From Hymenobacter guriensis (GTDB taxonomy: Bacteria; Bacteroidota; Bacteroidia; Cytophagales; Hymenobacteraceae), in NCBI RefSeq assembly GCF_015773195.1, contig NZ_JADWYK010000006.1, forward strand, positions 186,001 through 250,000: a stretch of 64,000 nucleotides of DNA, given 5' to 3'. Position numbers and translations under genes: made by a program. The notes below the pieces were generated by a model, which ran no database searches, was not told the DNA's origin, and saw nothing but the letters and a program-made list of their open reading frames with translations. Each line of letters begins with the position of its first letter. Positions within the stretch are counted from its first letter, which is position 1. This document shows positions 17,101 through 28,575 of this stretch, in pieces.

Positions 17101-18085
17101 CAGCAGCCAGCTGGCCTCCGACTTCAACGGTACAGTGCAGATAACGGTGTTTGACAAGCCCACGCCCTTCACCATGCTCGGCAACGACGGCAGCGACGGG
17201 CAGCAAACCGTGCAGGTACAGGAAAGCGTGCTGTACGATGGACAGGCTACGGTGCGCAACGGCAAGTTCAACACCTCCTTCGTGATTCCGCGCGACATCA
17301 ACTACAAGGTGGATGCCGGCAAAATCAGCCTTTATGCCTCATCGGCCAGCCTAGGGCGGGATGCGCACGGAGCCAACCGGGAAATCCTGATCGGGGGCGT
17401 CAATGGTGAAGCCCAGCGCGACACGATTCCGCCCACCATCCAGCTGTTTATGGATAATGAGTCGTTCGTGTTTGGCGGCCTCACCAGCCCTACCACTACG
17501 CTGCTGGCCGTGCTGCGCGACAGCAGCGGTATCAATACGGCCGGCTCGGGCATCGGCCACGAAATCACGGCCATTGTGGACAATGCTCCTACGCAGGTGC
17601 TCGTGCTGAATGAGTACTACACGGCCGACGTGGATAACTTTCGGAGCGGGCGGGTGCGGTACCTATTTAAGAACCTCGCGCCCGGCCCGCACGTACTGCG
17701 CCTCAAAGCCTGGGACACGTTCAACAACTCGTCGGAGCAGGAGCTGGAGTTTGTGGTGGTGCGCAACGAGAAGCTGGCGCTGGACCATTTGCTGAACTAC
17801 CCCAATCCGTTTGCCGCCTCCACTACGTTTCACTTCGACCACAACCGCACGGGCGAAGAGCTGGACGTACAGGTGCAGATTTTCACCGTCACCGGCAAGC
17901 TTATCCGCACCCTGTCCGAAAACCTGGTCAGCAGCAAGTCGCACGTAGGCTCGCTAAGCTGGGACGGGCGCGACGAATTTAATGACCAGGTAGCCCGCGG
18001 CGTGTATCTGTATCGGGTGCACGTTCGTTCTCCGCGCGACGGCTCGCAGGTCAGCAAGTTCGAGAAGCTTGTACTGCTGCGCTAA
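14150..18085 (+). CDS. porU: Type IX secretion system sortase PorU
   Basis: A 1311-residue C25 (gingipain-family) cysteine peptidase that cleaves C-terminal signals of type IX cargo at the cell surface and links cargo to anionic lipopolysaccharide. A Sec signal covers residues 1-21 (VRA|QQ). The catalytic pair is visible: H816 in YSGHGG and C850 in TATCDF. The C-terminal part has Ig-like strands and ends in a FlgD/CTD-like fold (NYPNPFAASTTFHF to FEKLVLLR). Length is close to PorU of other Bacteroidota. porV follows directly, and the two proteins form the surface attachment complex with PorQ and PorZ. Confidence 0.95.
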   Translation: MRFRFLGLLLSFLCASLHVRAQQAGAMVSQHTLHWKGYQTIELPNGRKQLVPALLEGGFLPGQLVPFYQFSVKGAVAQGELLNAVYEPLSAADARLLTKATVVATPEIRQVTGTASRQQLTTVTLTPLRRSGSGQLEKLVSFTYSYTLGRSLQTRAARTAHVYAANSVLNQGQWFKIGVPESGMYKLDKATLSKLGLDVQSLDPRRLQLYGNATGQLPQLNSAPRPDDLVENAIYVSGNGDGSLSDDEYVLFYARGPHTWEAGTATRPFRHLYHSYTDTAYYFLTVGTTAGRRVAPAAAPTAAPTATITSYLDRQFHEIDLYNLLKSGRQWLGEAFSGGDQQEFTFSGPDVVAGSTVRVTSLTAAASSTYTSFGLALNGQSVGTQSISPRSGGDFPEVANQTLSTFATTASGAELKVRLAYNSSGDITAKGYLDYLEVVAERQLRLDGAVREFRSRTNVAPGAVSEFVLENAADATVWDVTNPRRPAQRQLTNGRFPAPTDSVREYVAFRGSSFPAPRLFGKVANQNLHALSQGNQLDLVIVTHPLFLAEAERLAQHRRTHDKLQAQVVTTTQVYNEFSSGGQDISAIRDFMKMVYEADQRTSSTSKIMLLLFGDASYDYKADPTNDVDFEPGYWKSRQVKDAANQNYVPVYESYESFNPINSSTLVSFSSDDYFGLLDDNEGEWAEGSGGNFELMDIGVGRLPVRAPQDQPRSTAQARLVVDKLIAYDQTSAYGKWRNRLTFVSDDGDNNLHTLYSAEPLADMIQSTEPAYNIHKVYLDMYPQQAVAGGQRSPAAETAIDQSIEQGSLIVNYSGHGGPLAWADEQIFTKSSIEKLQNTNRLTFLLTATCDFSIYDDPSIVSAGEVALTDIASGAIALLTTTRVVYQHNNQFLSSSFYKAAFPQAGQPLPRLGDVVSQTKNTSVSGSYNRNFALLGDPSMRLAYPEYETTIRQINQKAVSQGTTPADTLKAMATVELAGDVSDRSSQLASDFNGTVQITVFDKPTPFTMLGNDGSDGQQTVQVQESVLYDGQATVRNGKFNTSFVIPRDINYKVDAGKISLYASSASLGRDAHGANREILIGGVNGEAQRDTIPPTIQLFMDNESFVFGGLTSPTTTLLAVLRDSSGINTAGSGIGHEITAIVDNAPTQVLVLNEYYTADVDNFRSGRVRYLFKNLAPGPHVLRLKAWDTFNNSSEQELEFVVVRNEKLALDHLLNYPNPFAASTTFHFDHNRTGEELDVQVQIFTVTGKLIRTLSENLVSSKSHVGSLSWDGRDEFNDQVARGVYLYRVHVRSPRDGSQVSKFEKLVLLR

Positions 18086-18098
18086 CCCCTTTCTTTGC
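18069..18098 (+). promoter_or_regulatory. Possible internal promoter for porV
   Basis: TTG (18069-18071), 18-nt spacer, then TTTCTTTGC (18090-18098), one mismatch to the -7 consensus. It overlaps the last codons of porU and lies about 37 nt before the porV ATG. Confidence 0.45.
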
Positions 18099-18134
18099 AC
18101 TTCCTCCCCTATCACCACCATTTCACCCCTCAGT

Positions 18135-19343
18135 ATGTTATCGAAGTTGACTGTACGGCTAAGCGTTGCGGCCGGGCTTTTCACTCTCTCTACGGGCGCT
18201 CTGGCCCAGCAGCGGGATGACCACGCTATTACGACGGCCGTGCCGGTGCTCACCCTCAGCCCCGACTCCCGCTCCGCCGCGCTCGGCGAGGCCGGCGTAG
18301 CTATTTCGCCCGATGCCAACTCGATGTACTACAACGCCGGCAAGCTGGGTTTTATGCCTAATGCCACGGGCGCCTCGCTTTCGTACGCGCCCTGGCTGCG
18401 CCAGGTGACGGACGATATGGGCCTGGGCTACCTCTCGGGCTACCACAAGGTGGGCCAGCGCTCCGCCTTTGGAGTGTCGCTCATGTATTTTGATCTGGGC
18501 GAAATCAACTTCCGCGACATCAATAACGCCGACAACGGCACGTACAACCCCAAGGAATACTCGCTGAGCGTATCATATGGGCAGCGGCTGAGCGAAAACC
18601 TGGGTGTGGGCGTAGCCGCCCGCTACATTCGCTCCAACCTCACCGGCGGCCAGGGTGACACCCGCCCCGGCAACGCCGCCGCCGTTGATCTGGGTTTGTA
18701 CTACACCAAGGATCTGACCATCGGAGCCCAGGACTACAACCTGGCGCTGGGCGCGGCTATTTCCAACATCGGCAACAAAATCACCTACACCAACCCCGAG
18801 CAGGGCAACTTCCTGCCCGCCAACCTGAAGCTGGGGACGGCCATTACGAAAGAGCTGGACGCCTACAACAAGCTCACGCTCACGGTGGATGCCAACAAGC
18901 TGCTGGTGCCCAGCCCCTACTATGTAACGGGCGACACCACCGGCCGGGGCCGCCAGGTGCTGGAAGAAATTGATGCTGAAAACCGCGCCCGCGCCGGCAA
19001 AGGGCTGGTCAGCTCTATTTTCAGCTCGTTTGGTGATGCTCCCGGCGGGTTCAAGGAAGAGCTGCAGGAAATCAACATTTCTGCTGGCCTGGAATATTGG
19101 TACAATGATCTGCTGGCGGCCCGCGTAGGCTATTTCTACGAGCACCCACAGAAAGGCGCGCGCCAGTATCTGAGCTTCGGGGCCGGCCTGCGCTACCAGG
19201 TTTTTGGAGTAGACGCCGCTTATCTGGTTCCCAACAACAAAAACAACCCGCTTTCCCAAACCTTGCGGGTATCGTTGCACTTTAACTTTGCCGGGGCCGC
19301 CGATGCAGCCTCACCAGCCGGCGACCCGGCTCCCACGAACTAA
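18135..19343 (+). CDS. porV: Type IX secretion outer-membrane shuttle protein PorV
   Basis: A 402-residue outer-membrane beta-barrel of the FadL-like PorV (LptO) family. It collects cargo from the SprA translocon and delivers it to PorU. A signal peptide is visible (residues 1-24, GALAQ), followed by the family hallmark TLSPDSRSAALGEAGVA and SMYYNAGKLGFM, and alternating barrel strands to the C-terminal LHFNFAG. ATG 18135 starts the signal peptide; a longer reading from 18069 would overlap porU. The M16 homologue begins 5 bp after its stop. Confidence 0.95.
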   Translation: MLSKLTVRLSVAAGLFTLSTGALAQQRDDHAITTAVPVLTLSPDSRSAALGEAGVAISPDANSMYYNAGKLGFMPNATGASLSYAPWLRQVTDDMGLGYLSGYHKVGQRSAFGVSLMYFDLGEINFRDINNADNGTYNPKEYSLSVSYGQRLSENLGVGVAARYIRSNLTGGQGDTRPGNAAAVDLGLYYTKDLTIGAQDYNLALGAAISNIGNKITYTNPEQGNFLPANLKLGTAITKELDAYNKLTLTVDANKLLVPSPYYVTGDTTGRGRQVLEEIDAENRARAGKGLVSSIFSSFGDAPGGFKEELQEINISAGLEYWYNDLLAARVGYFYEHPQKGARQYLSFGAGLRYQVFGVDAAYLVPNNKNNPLSQTLRVSLHFNFAGAADAASPAGDPAPTN

Positions 19344-19348
19344 CCTAC

Positions 19349-20635
19349 ATGCTCAACCGTCTTGTTGCTCCTCCCGTTCAGCCGCTGGCCAGCATCACGC
19401 TGCCCGCGGCTGACGTGCTTTCGCTGCCTAACGGCAGCCGCCTGCATATCCTGCGCAACGCGGCCCAGCCCGTAATCCGTCTGCAGGTGGTGTTCCGGGC
19501 TGGCAAGTGGTACGATACTACGCCGGGTGCCTCGGTGCTCACGGCCCGCATGTTGCTGGAAGGAACCCGCACCCGCACCGCCCGCCAGATAGCCGACGAG
19601 GTTGCCTTTTTCGGGGCTTCCCTGGAATGTGAGCAGGGCTTTGACCGCGCTACGCTCACGCTCTACTGCCTGGCGCGCCACCTCGACCAACTGTTGCCGG
19701 TTGTGGCCGATGTGCTCACGGAACCCACTTTCCCCGAAACCGAGTTGGCGCAGCTTAAGGCCCGCACCATCCAGAACGTGCGCATCGAGCGGCAGAAAAC
19801 CAGCTACCTGGCGGCCGAGCGGTTTTCGCGCAACCTGTTCGGGGCCGATAACCCTTATGGGGTGGTGTTTCAGGAAGAAACGTTTCAGGCTATTCCCCGG
19901 GAGACGCTCCAGGCTTTCTTTCAGCAAGGATATTCATTTGCTGATGCTGAAATCTTTCTTTGCGGCGACGTTGGCCCGACGCAGCAGCAAGCCGTTCAGG
20001 CTGCTTTGGGTAGCATTGGCAGCGCTAGTGACTTACGTAACGAGGCCCACACGCAGACCAGCACTTCGAGCGTGCCTCTCGCAGTCGACTACGTCACGGT
20101 GCCGGAGAGCATCCAGTCTTCCATCCGCATCGGCCGGCTGTGGCCCTCCCCTGCTCACCCCGACACGCATTGGCTGCAGGTGCTGGTAAAGGTATTGGGT
20201 GGCTATTTCGGCTCCCGGCTGATGAAGAACATCCGCGAAGACAAGGGCTTCACCTACGGCATCTACGCCAGCGTTACGCCCCGGGAGCACGCCACAAGCT
20301 TCGTCATTGGTACCGACGTCAACGCCGCCAGTACCGCGGCCGCCATCCAGGAAATTCGGCATGAGCTGCAGCTGCTGCAGGACGAGGCTATTCCCGCTGA
20401 AGAGCTGCAAACCGTCAAAAACTACATGGCTGGCAAGTTTGCCAATGAGCTGAGCACCGTGTTTGAGCAGTGCGACAAATACAAGAGCACCGTTTTCCTG
20501 GGCCTGCCCGCCAGCTACTACACCGACTTCGTGCAACAAATTCAGCGCGTAACGGCCTCCGAGCTGCAGCAGCTGGCTCAGCAGTATCTCCAGGCCGATA
20601 CGATGCTGGAAGTCGTGGCCGGCCCCAGGAAGTAG
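19349..20635 (+). CDS. M16-family peptidase homologue lacking the zinc motif
   Basis: A 428-residue protein with two M16 half-domains. In active members the first half carries HxxEH. Here that position reads MLLEG (residues 68-72), so both histidines are missing and the protein should be non-catalytic. The C-terminal half keeps the GFTYGIYASV strand with the tyrosine typical of the M16B substrate-binding subunit, and a YMAGKFANEL helix. It may be the B subunit of an A/B pair whose active partner is elsewhere. It is 5 bp downstream of porV and likely shares its mRNA. No signal peptide is evident. Confidence 0.85.
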   Translation: MLNRLVAPPVQPLASITLPAADVLSLPNGSRLHILRNAAQPVIRLQVVFRAGKWYDTTPGASVLTARMLLEGTRTRTARQIADEVAFFGASLECEQGFDRATLTLYCLARHLDQLLPVVADVLTEPTFPETELAQLKARTIQNVRIERQKTSYLAAERFSRNLFGADNPYGVVFQEETFQAIPRETLQAFFQQGYSFADAEIFLCGDVGPTQQQAVQAALGSIGSASDLRNEAHTQTSTSSVPLAVDYVTVPESIQSSIRIGRLWPSPAHPDTHWLQVLVKVLGGYFGSRLMKNIREDKGFTYGIYASVTPREHATSFVIGTDVNAASTAAAIQEIRHELQLLQDEAIPAEELQTVKNYMAGKFANELSTVFEQCDKYKSTVFLGLPASYYTDFVQQIQRVTASELQQLAQQYLQADTMLEVVAGPRK

Positions 20636-20722
20636 CTCAAGGCGGCAAGAAAGCAGTTTGGGCGGTGAAGGAGCCACCAGCACGCAGCTCCTAAGCCTTG
20701 CAGCGCATTAGCTGGAAGCTGA

Positions 20723-21826
20723 TTAGCGTGCCACCAGCTCTACCCGCCGGTTGCGGGGGCGCTGGCGTGGGTCGCCGTTGTCGGCTACGGGCCGGGTGCC
20801 GCCGTAGCCAACGGCTGTGAGGCGCAGCGAGTCTACGCCGTGCTGAACGAGGTATCGGCGCACAATCTGGGCCCGCTGCTCGGAAAGCTGCTGATTGAGT
20901 TTGGCGTCGCCCACGTTATCGGTATGGCCGGCTATTTCGAAGCGGGCCGCTGCTTCCGTCCGCAGCATCAGCACCAGCCGGTTCAGCTCGGGCTGTGAGG
21001 TGGGCAGCAGCCGGGCGCGGCCCTGTTCGAAATACAGATTTTTCAGCTCCACCACGGCGCCCTTCGCCAGATTGGCCAGGCTGGGCAGCGAGTCGGGCGT
21101 TGCGGCCGGAGCCACTATTGGTGCCGAAACAACCGCCTGAGCTGGCCGGGCGGCAGGCACGGCAGCTACGGCAGGGCGGGTGGCCGGCCGGGCAGCGGGC
21201 GTGGGCCGGCGTCGGGGTGTCGTTGGGGCCGCCACGGGTGCGGGCGTTGGCTTAGGAGTGGCAGCTACCACCGGCACCGGCCGGGGCGGCACTACTGGAA
21301 TAGGGCGGGCGGAGCCAGGCAGCGCCGTAAACAGCACCTTACTGCTCACTGTTTCGAAGCCGCCCAGTTCCTCCGTACGCCGCCATTGCAACAGGGCCCG
21401 GCTCTCTATTCCGTTCTGGAAATACTCGATGCGCACCGGATAGTACCGGCCGGCCTGAAGCCGAATGCGCACAGTGGCATTGAGGTGGTCCTGGTCGCGC
21501 CAGGCATCAATTAGCCGCTTGCCGCCCAGCCAGAACCGGAAACCGTCGTCCATCACTGTCGAAAACTCATACTCCCCCGTGACCGGTGCCAACAGCCAGC
21601 CCTGCCACCGTACCGAAAACCTCTCGGTAGGCATATCCGGCCTGGGTGGAGTGTACTGCCAGTCGAAATCAATCTGGCCGTCGGTGCGGGTGAAGACTTT
21701 TTCCTCGAAGTTCATCCCCCGGTAATACGTGCCTTTCAGCCCCGTGCCCACGGGCAGCGCGGATGTTTGCGCCAGTAGCGGCGCGGCGCTCAACAACAAT
21801 ATCAGCCAGGTGAATAAGTGCTTCAT
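20723..21826 (-). CDS. PA14-OmpA outer-membrane/peptidoglycan-binding protein
   Basis: A 367-residue exported protein. Signal peptide (1-19, LLAQ), then a PA14 carbohydrate-binding-like domain (about 28-165; GLKGTYYRGMNF, TGEYEFSTVMDDGFRFWLGG). A Pro/Ala-rich linker (about 170-245) leads to an OmpA peptidoglycan-binding domain (about 255-367; AGHTDNVGDAKLNQQLSEQR, VGYGGTRPV, RNRRVEL). The OmpA domain anchors to peptidoglycan in the periplasm and PA14 may bind glycans. It is convergent with the M16 homologue, and no clear terminator separates them. Confidence 0.9.
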   Translation of the reverse strand: MKHLFTWLILLLSAAPLLAQTSALPVGTGLKGTYYRGMNFEEKVFTRTDGQIDFDWQYTPPRPDMPTERFSVRWQGWLLAPVTGEYEFSTVMDDGFRFWLGGKRLIDAWRDQDHLNATVRIRLQAGRYYPVRIEYFQNGIESRALLQWRRTEELGGFETVSSKVLFTALPGSARPIPVVPPRPVPVVAATPKPTPAPVAAPTTPRRRPTPAARPATRPAVAAVPAARPAQAVVSAPIVAPAATPDSLPSLANLAKGAVVELKNLYFEQGRARLLPTSQPELNRLVLMLRTEAAARFEIAGHTDNVGDAKLNQQLSEQRAQIVRRYLVQHGVDSLRLTAVGYGGTRPVADNGDPRQRPRNRRVELVAR

Positions 21827-21982
21827 CGGAAGAAAGAATAAGATAGTGACGTTTGGCAGCCCCGGGCAAAGAAACGCTCCTACGGCTGTAGTTCGTATAG
21901 ACCGCCCGACAAACCAGTACCGTTGCCCGGTCGTAAAGTAAAGTGTGCGCCTGATTTTAATTTAGCCCCGCGCACTGCAGCC

Positions 21983-22108
21983 ATGGCGACCAGGAAAACT
22001 CCTTCTACTTCAGCTAAAAAAACGGATCCGTGCTGGAAAGGCTACGAGCAGGCTGGAACCAAGCAGAAAGACGGCAAAACTGTCCCAAACTGCATCAAAA
22101 AAGACTAG
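21983..22108 (+). CDS. Small conserved-looking protein with a CWKGYEQ-G-K-VPNC motif
   Basis: A 41-residue lysine-rich protein whose C-terminal half reads DPCWKGYEQAGTKQKDGK followed by VPNC. The W-GYE-x-G-K-K-x-GK-VPNC pattern is one I have seen in short phage and environmental ORFs, but no function is known to me. The two cysteines, 24 residues apart, could form a disulfide or bind a metal. ATG 21983 is preferred to an upstream in-frame ATG at 21923. A hairpin terminator follows the stop. Confidence 0.6.
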   Translation: MATRKTPSTSAKKTDPCWKGYEQAGTKQKDGKTVPNCIKKD

Positions 22109-22136
22109 CGCATGTCAGACGCAGCTTCTCTGCTTT

Positions 22137-22178
22137 AAACGCCCCCGGTCTTCTCAATGGCCGGGGTTGTTGTTTTTA
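22137..22178 (+). terminator. Terminator between the small ORF and the metH leader
   Basis: CCCCGG (22143-22148) pairs with CCGGGG (22161-22166), extended by AAC/GTT pairs, and a T-rich tract follows. It separates the upstream gene from the riboswitch transcript. Confidence 0.6.
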
Positions 22179-22200
22179 GTTCGTTCCGCCGTATCTTCGC
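22170..22200 (+). promoter_or_regulatory. Promoter of the metH leader
   Basis: TTG (22170-22172), 19-nt spacer, TATCTTCGC (22192-22200), 7/8 to the -7 consensus. The expected start near 22205 falls just before the riboswitch P1 helix. Confidence 0.65.
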
Positions 22201-22207
22201 CTCTGTT

Positions 22208-22318
22208 ACTTATCCAGAAAGACCGAGGGATTGGGCCCGACGACGTCTTAGCAACCTGACTTGACACAAGGTGCTAACTCCCGTTTCAGGCCGCACCGCG
22301 GGCTGGAAGAAGATAAGT
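22208..22318 (+). ncRNA. SAM-I (S-box) riboswitch controlling metH
   Basis: An S-adenosylmethionine aptamer. P1 is formed by ACTTATC (22208-22214) with GATAAGT (22312-22318). Core S-box sequences are present in order: CCAGAAAG, GACCGAGGGA, GGGCCCGACGACG, GCAACC and AGGTGCTAACTCC. It lies about 75 nt before metH and senses SAM, the downstream product. Sequences after the aptamer (22339-22389) can form competing helices that include the region just before AUG, so the switch is probably translational. Confidence 0.92.
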
Positions 22319-22338
22319 ACAGGACTCGCGCCCCCACG

Positions 22339-22389
22339 CGGCTCTTTCTGGATAGGCACTTTTTGCTGCCGATTTTCTGAGAAGAGCCG
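22339..22389 (+). promoter_or_regulatory. Expression platform of the metH riboswitch
   Basis: CGGCTCTT (22339-22346) is perfectly complementary to AAGAGCCG (22382-22389), which ends 2 nt before the metH AUG. CTTTCTGGATA (22344-22354) is perfectly complementary to TATCCAGAAAG (22211-22221), which includes the 5' strand of aptamer P1. The two helices share 22344-22346 and compete. Confidence 0.7.
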
Positions 22390-22391
22390 AT

Positions 22392-26102
<3,711 letters not shown>

Positions 26103-26219
26103 TGCGCCTGATTTCCTCGGGATAAAGTCCCGGACACCAACTACCATGCTGTTTTATTAAGCTTCCTCCGCCCGCTACCTAGCCCAGGCTTCCGCATTGG
26201 GCACCCGGGCCGCCACTAT

Positions 26220-27176
26220 ATGAAAGTAACCGAACACCTGAGCCGCGCCAACGGTAAAACGTTGTTTTCCTTCGAGGTGCTGCCTCCAAAAAAAGGCGAG
26301 AACATCCAGAACCTGTTCTCCAACATTGAACCCCTGATGGAGTTCAGACCGCCGTTTATCGATGTGACCTACCACCGCGAGGAGTACGTGTACCGCCAGC
26401 ACCCCAACGGCCTGCTGGAAAAGAAAACGGTGCGCAAGCGGCCCGGCACGGTTGGCATCTGCGCGGCCATCAAAAACCGCTTCGATGTGGATACCGTGCC
26501 TCACCTGATCTGCGGGGGCTTTTCGAAGGAAGAAACGGAAAACGCGCTTATCGACCTGCATTTTCTGGGCATCGACAACGTGCTGGCTTTGCGCGGGGAC
26601 CCGATTAAGTCGGAAGGCAGCTTTATTCCCAACCCCGACGGCCACGCCTATGCCTGTGACCTGATCGGGCAGGTTTCGGATCTGAATAAAGGAGCATACC
26701 TGGATGAAAAACAGGATGATGTATGGGCCACTGACTTCTGCATCGGCACGGCCGGCTACCCGGAGAAGCACTTTGAGTCGCCGAACTACGGGGCCGATCT
26801 GCGCTACCTCAAGCACAAAGTAGACCGCGGGGCCGACTACATCGTGACCCAGATGTTCTTCGACAACGAGCAGTTTTTCAACTTCGAAAAGCGCTGTCGC
26901 GAGGCGGGCATCACCGTTCCCATCATTCCCGGCCTCAAGCCGCTCACCACTAAAAGCCAGCTCACAATGCTGCCCCGGGCTTTCTACCTGAACATTCCGG
27001 AGCCGCTGGCCGATGCCGTGCACCTAGCCCCCGACAACGCAGCCGCCCGCGAAATCGGCATTGAGTGGTGCATCAACCAAAGCCGGGAGCTAATGGCCCA
27101 CGGCGTGCCGGTGCTGCACTACTACAGCATGGGCAAATCGGAAAGTACCCGGCGGGTAGCGGCCGCTCTGTTTTAA
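26220..27176 (+). CDS. metF: Methylenetetrahydrofolate reductase MetF
   Basis: A 318-residue flavin-dependent TIM-barrel enzyme that reduces 5,10-methylene-THF to 5-methyl-THF, the methyl donor for MetH. Family segments visible are FSFEVLPPKKGE (about 17-28), DVTYHREEY, LALRGDPIKSEG, IGTAGYPEKH and QMFFDNEQFF. It starts 117 bp after metH on the same strand with no obvious terminator or riboswitch between them, so it may share the SAM-controlled transcript. Confidence 0.96.
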   Translation: MKVTEHLSRANGKTLFSFEVLPPKKGENIQNLFSNIEPLMEFRPPFIDVTYHREEYVYRQHPNGLLEKKTVRKRPGTVGICAAIKNRFDVDTVPHLICGGFSKEETENALIDLHFLGIDNVLALRGDPIKSEGSFIPNPDGHAYACDLIGQVSDLNKGAYLDEKQDDVWATDFCIGTAGYPEKHFESPNYGADLRYLKHKVDRGADYIVTQMFFDNEQFFNFEKRCREAGITVPIIPGLKPLTTKSQLTMLPRAFYLNIPEPLADAVHLAPDNAAAREIGIEWCINQSRELMAHGVPVLHYYSMGKSESTRRVAAALF

Positions 27177-27180
27177 TCAG

Positions 27181-27263
27181 TGAGATGGTGAAACAGGGAG
27201 TTTTGCGTTCTTACTGCGCCATTTGTGCTGGCAGAACGTAAAACTCCCTGTTTCACCATCTCA
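27181..27263. repeat. Long near-perfect hairpin after metF
   Basis: Arms 27181-27211 and 27233-27263 (31 nt each) are reverse complements except for one G-T wobble, around a 21-nt loop. It begins 4 bp after the metF stop. There is no terminal T tract on either strand. Confidence 0.9.
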
Positions 27264-27275
27264 TCATTTCACGCC

Positions 27276-27755
27276 TTGGACGCCCTCGACGAGTTGTTTG
27301 TTCGCCTGCGCCGGGCTGCCACACCTCCGGAAATAGAGGCCCTGCAGGAAGGCATCTGGCTGCTATGGCTGCGTACTGGTAACCTCCTGCAGGACAAGCA
27401 GCTGGAAGCCGGTATGCGCGCCCTGGCTGCCGATGACTATACGCAGGCCATTCAGGATTTTTCTGCGCTTATTGAGGCGGCTCCCCAATACGCGGAAGGC
27501 TGGAACAAACGCGCTACCGCGTACTACATGCGGGGCGAGTACCGGGCAGCGTTGCAGGATATTGCCCGCACGCTTCGCCTGGAGCCCCGTCACTTTGGGG
27601 CACTACTGGGCAAGGCCCAGATACTACTTATGCTGGAACACTGGTCGGGGGCCCTGGCCGCTCTCGAGAGCGTGGCCCGCCTCTGCCCCAACTGGCCGGG
27701 CCTGCAGGGCCAGATATATGATCTGAGGGATAAAACAGATGAGCTTGAAAATTAG
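27276..27755 (+). CDS. TPR-containing protein
   Basis: A protein of about 159 residues with two to three tetratricopeptide repeats, a scaffold for protein contacts: AGMRALAADDYTQAIQDFSA, YAEGWNKRATAYYMRGEYRA and FGALLGKAQILLMLEHWSGA. No signal peptide or membrane segment. The start is uncertain. A GTG at 27225 lies in the loop of the long hairpin, and no ATG precedes the conserved-looking LDALDELFVRLRRA, so TTG 27276 is chosen tentatively. No specific function can be assigned. Confidence 0.65.
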   Translation: MDALDELFVRLRRAATPPEIEALQEGIWLLWLRTGNLLQDKQLEAGMRALAADDYTQAIQDFSALIEAAPQYAEGWNKRATAYYMRGEYRAALQDIARTLRLEPRHFGALLGKAQILLMLEHWSGALAALESVARLCPNWPGLQGQIYDLRDKTDELEN

Positions 27756-27787
27756 CTGCGTAAGATTATTCCTAGTCAGGCGGAAGT

Positions 27788-27910
27788 TTTGTAAATTTCC
27801 CGGACGGTAGGTGCCCCACCCCTTGCCGCATGGTGTTCCAATAGTCTGGCTCAGACGGTTGGAACAATACTTGCTACCTGGTAAGGGAAGGGGAAGCTGC
27901 CGTTTACAAA
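27788..27910 (+). other. Potentially structured leader before the TonB-like gene
   Basis: The 200-bp gap between the TPR gene and the TonB-like gene has several nested complementary segments. These are TTTGTAAA/TTTACAAA (27788-27795/27903-27910), CCCCACCCCTTGCC/GGTAAGGGAAGGGG (27814-27827/27880-27893, 12 of 14), GTTCCAA/TTGGAAC (27835-27841/27859-27865) and TCTG/CAGA inside it. GGTAG/CTACC (27806-27810/27874-27878) would form a pseudoknot or alternative pairing. It does not match a riboswitch class I recognise. Confidence 0.4.
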
Positions 27911-27957
27911 TTGCACTGATCCTACAAAAAATTTCCCACCTCGCAGGCATAATTCCC

Positions 27958-28530
27958 ATGAAGCAAGCTCTACTTTTTACTTTACTACTACTACTATGTG
28001 TTTCCGGGGCCTGGGCCCAGCGCACGCGCAAAACCGAGTACGAAAGCGGTACTCTGGAAAAAGGCAATAAAGTAGGTGTGTGGGAGTACTACGCCTACAC
28101 CCGCGACGGGACGCAGGTAATAGCCCAGAAGTACGACCACTCGAAAAACCAGCTGATCTACTTCCGGCCCATCGAAGACCGCGTCTACCGCATCAAGGAA
28201 GGTGATAACTGGACCAGTGGCCGCGTCGATCAGCCCCCGCTTTTTCTGGGGGGCGACGCCCTGCTGGGCACCTTTATGAGTCGCCTGAACTACCCCGGGG
28301 AAGCCCAGGCCAAGAAAATTCAGGGAAAAGTTATCATTACCTTTTTGGTAGATACGCTAGGCCGCGCTACCGACCACCAGGTGCTGCTGGGCATTGGGGG
28401 CGGCTGCAACGAAGAGGCGCTACGGGTAGCCAAATCCATTCCGCAGCAATGGATACCAGCCCGCCGGGGTTCCCGCGCCGTGCCCGTGGTATACGAAATG
28501 CCCTTTACCTTCCGCATGCAGACGCAGTAG
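27958..28530 (+). CDS. Exported protein with TonB C-terminal-like domain
   Basis: A 190-residue protein with a signal peptide (1-20, SGAWAQ), a short segment of MORN/YXWK-like character (GTLEKGNKVGVWEYYAY) and a C-terminal TonB-like domain (about 95-190; FMSRLNYPGEAQAKKIQGKV, FLVDTLGRATDH, GGGCNEEALRVAKSIPQQW). Classical TonB has an N-terminal membrane anchor and a Pro-rich spacer, absent here, so it is a periplasmic TonB-CTD protein rather than a normal energy transducer. ATG 27958 starts the signal peptide. Confidence 0.82.
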   Translation: MKQALLFTLLLLLCVSGAWAQRTRKTEYESGTLEKGNKVGVWEYYAYTRDGTQVIAQKYDHSKNQLIYFRPIEDRVYRIKEGDNWTSGRVDQPPLFLGGDALLGTFMSRLNYPGEAQAKKIQGKVIITFLVDTLGRATDHQVLLGIGGGCNEEALRVAKSIPQQWIPARRGSRAVPVVYEMPFTFRMQTQ

Positions 28531-28575
28531 CGGCCTGCACCCATCAAATAGCGAGGGGCTGCGTATGTTAGGGGC

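Noticed and set aside
27788..27910. A cobalamin riboswitch before the TonB-CTD gene
   Set aside because: An AGGTGCC-like word occurs, but the conserved B12 box and the rest of the core are not present in order.
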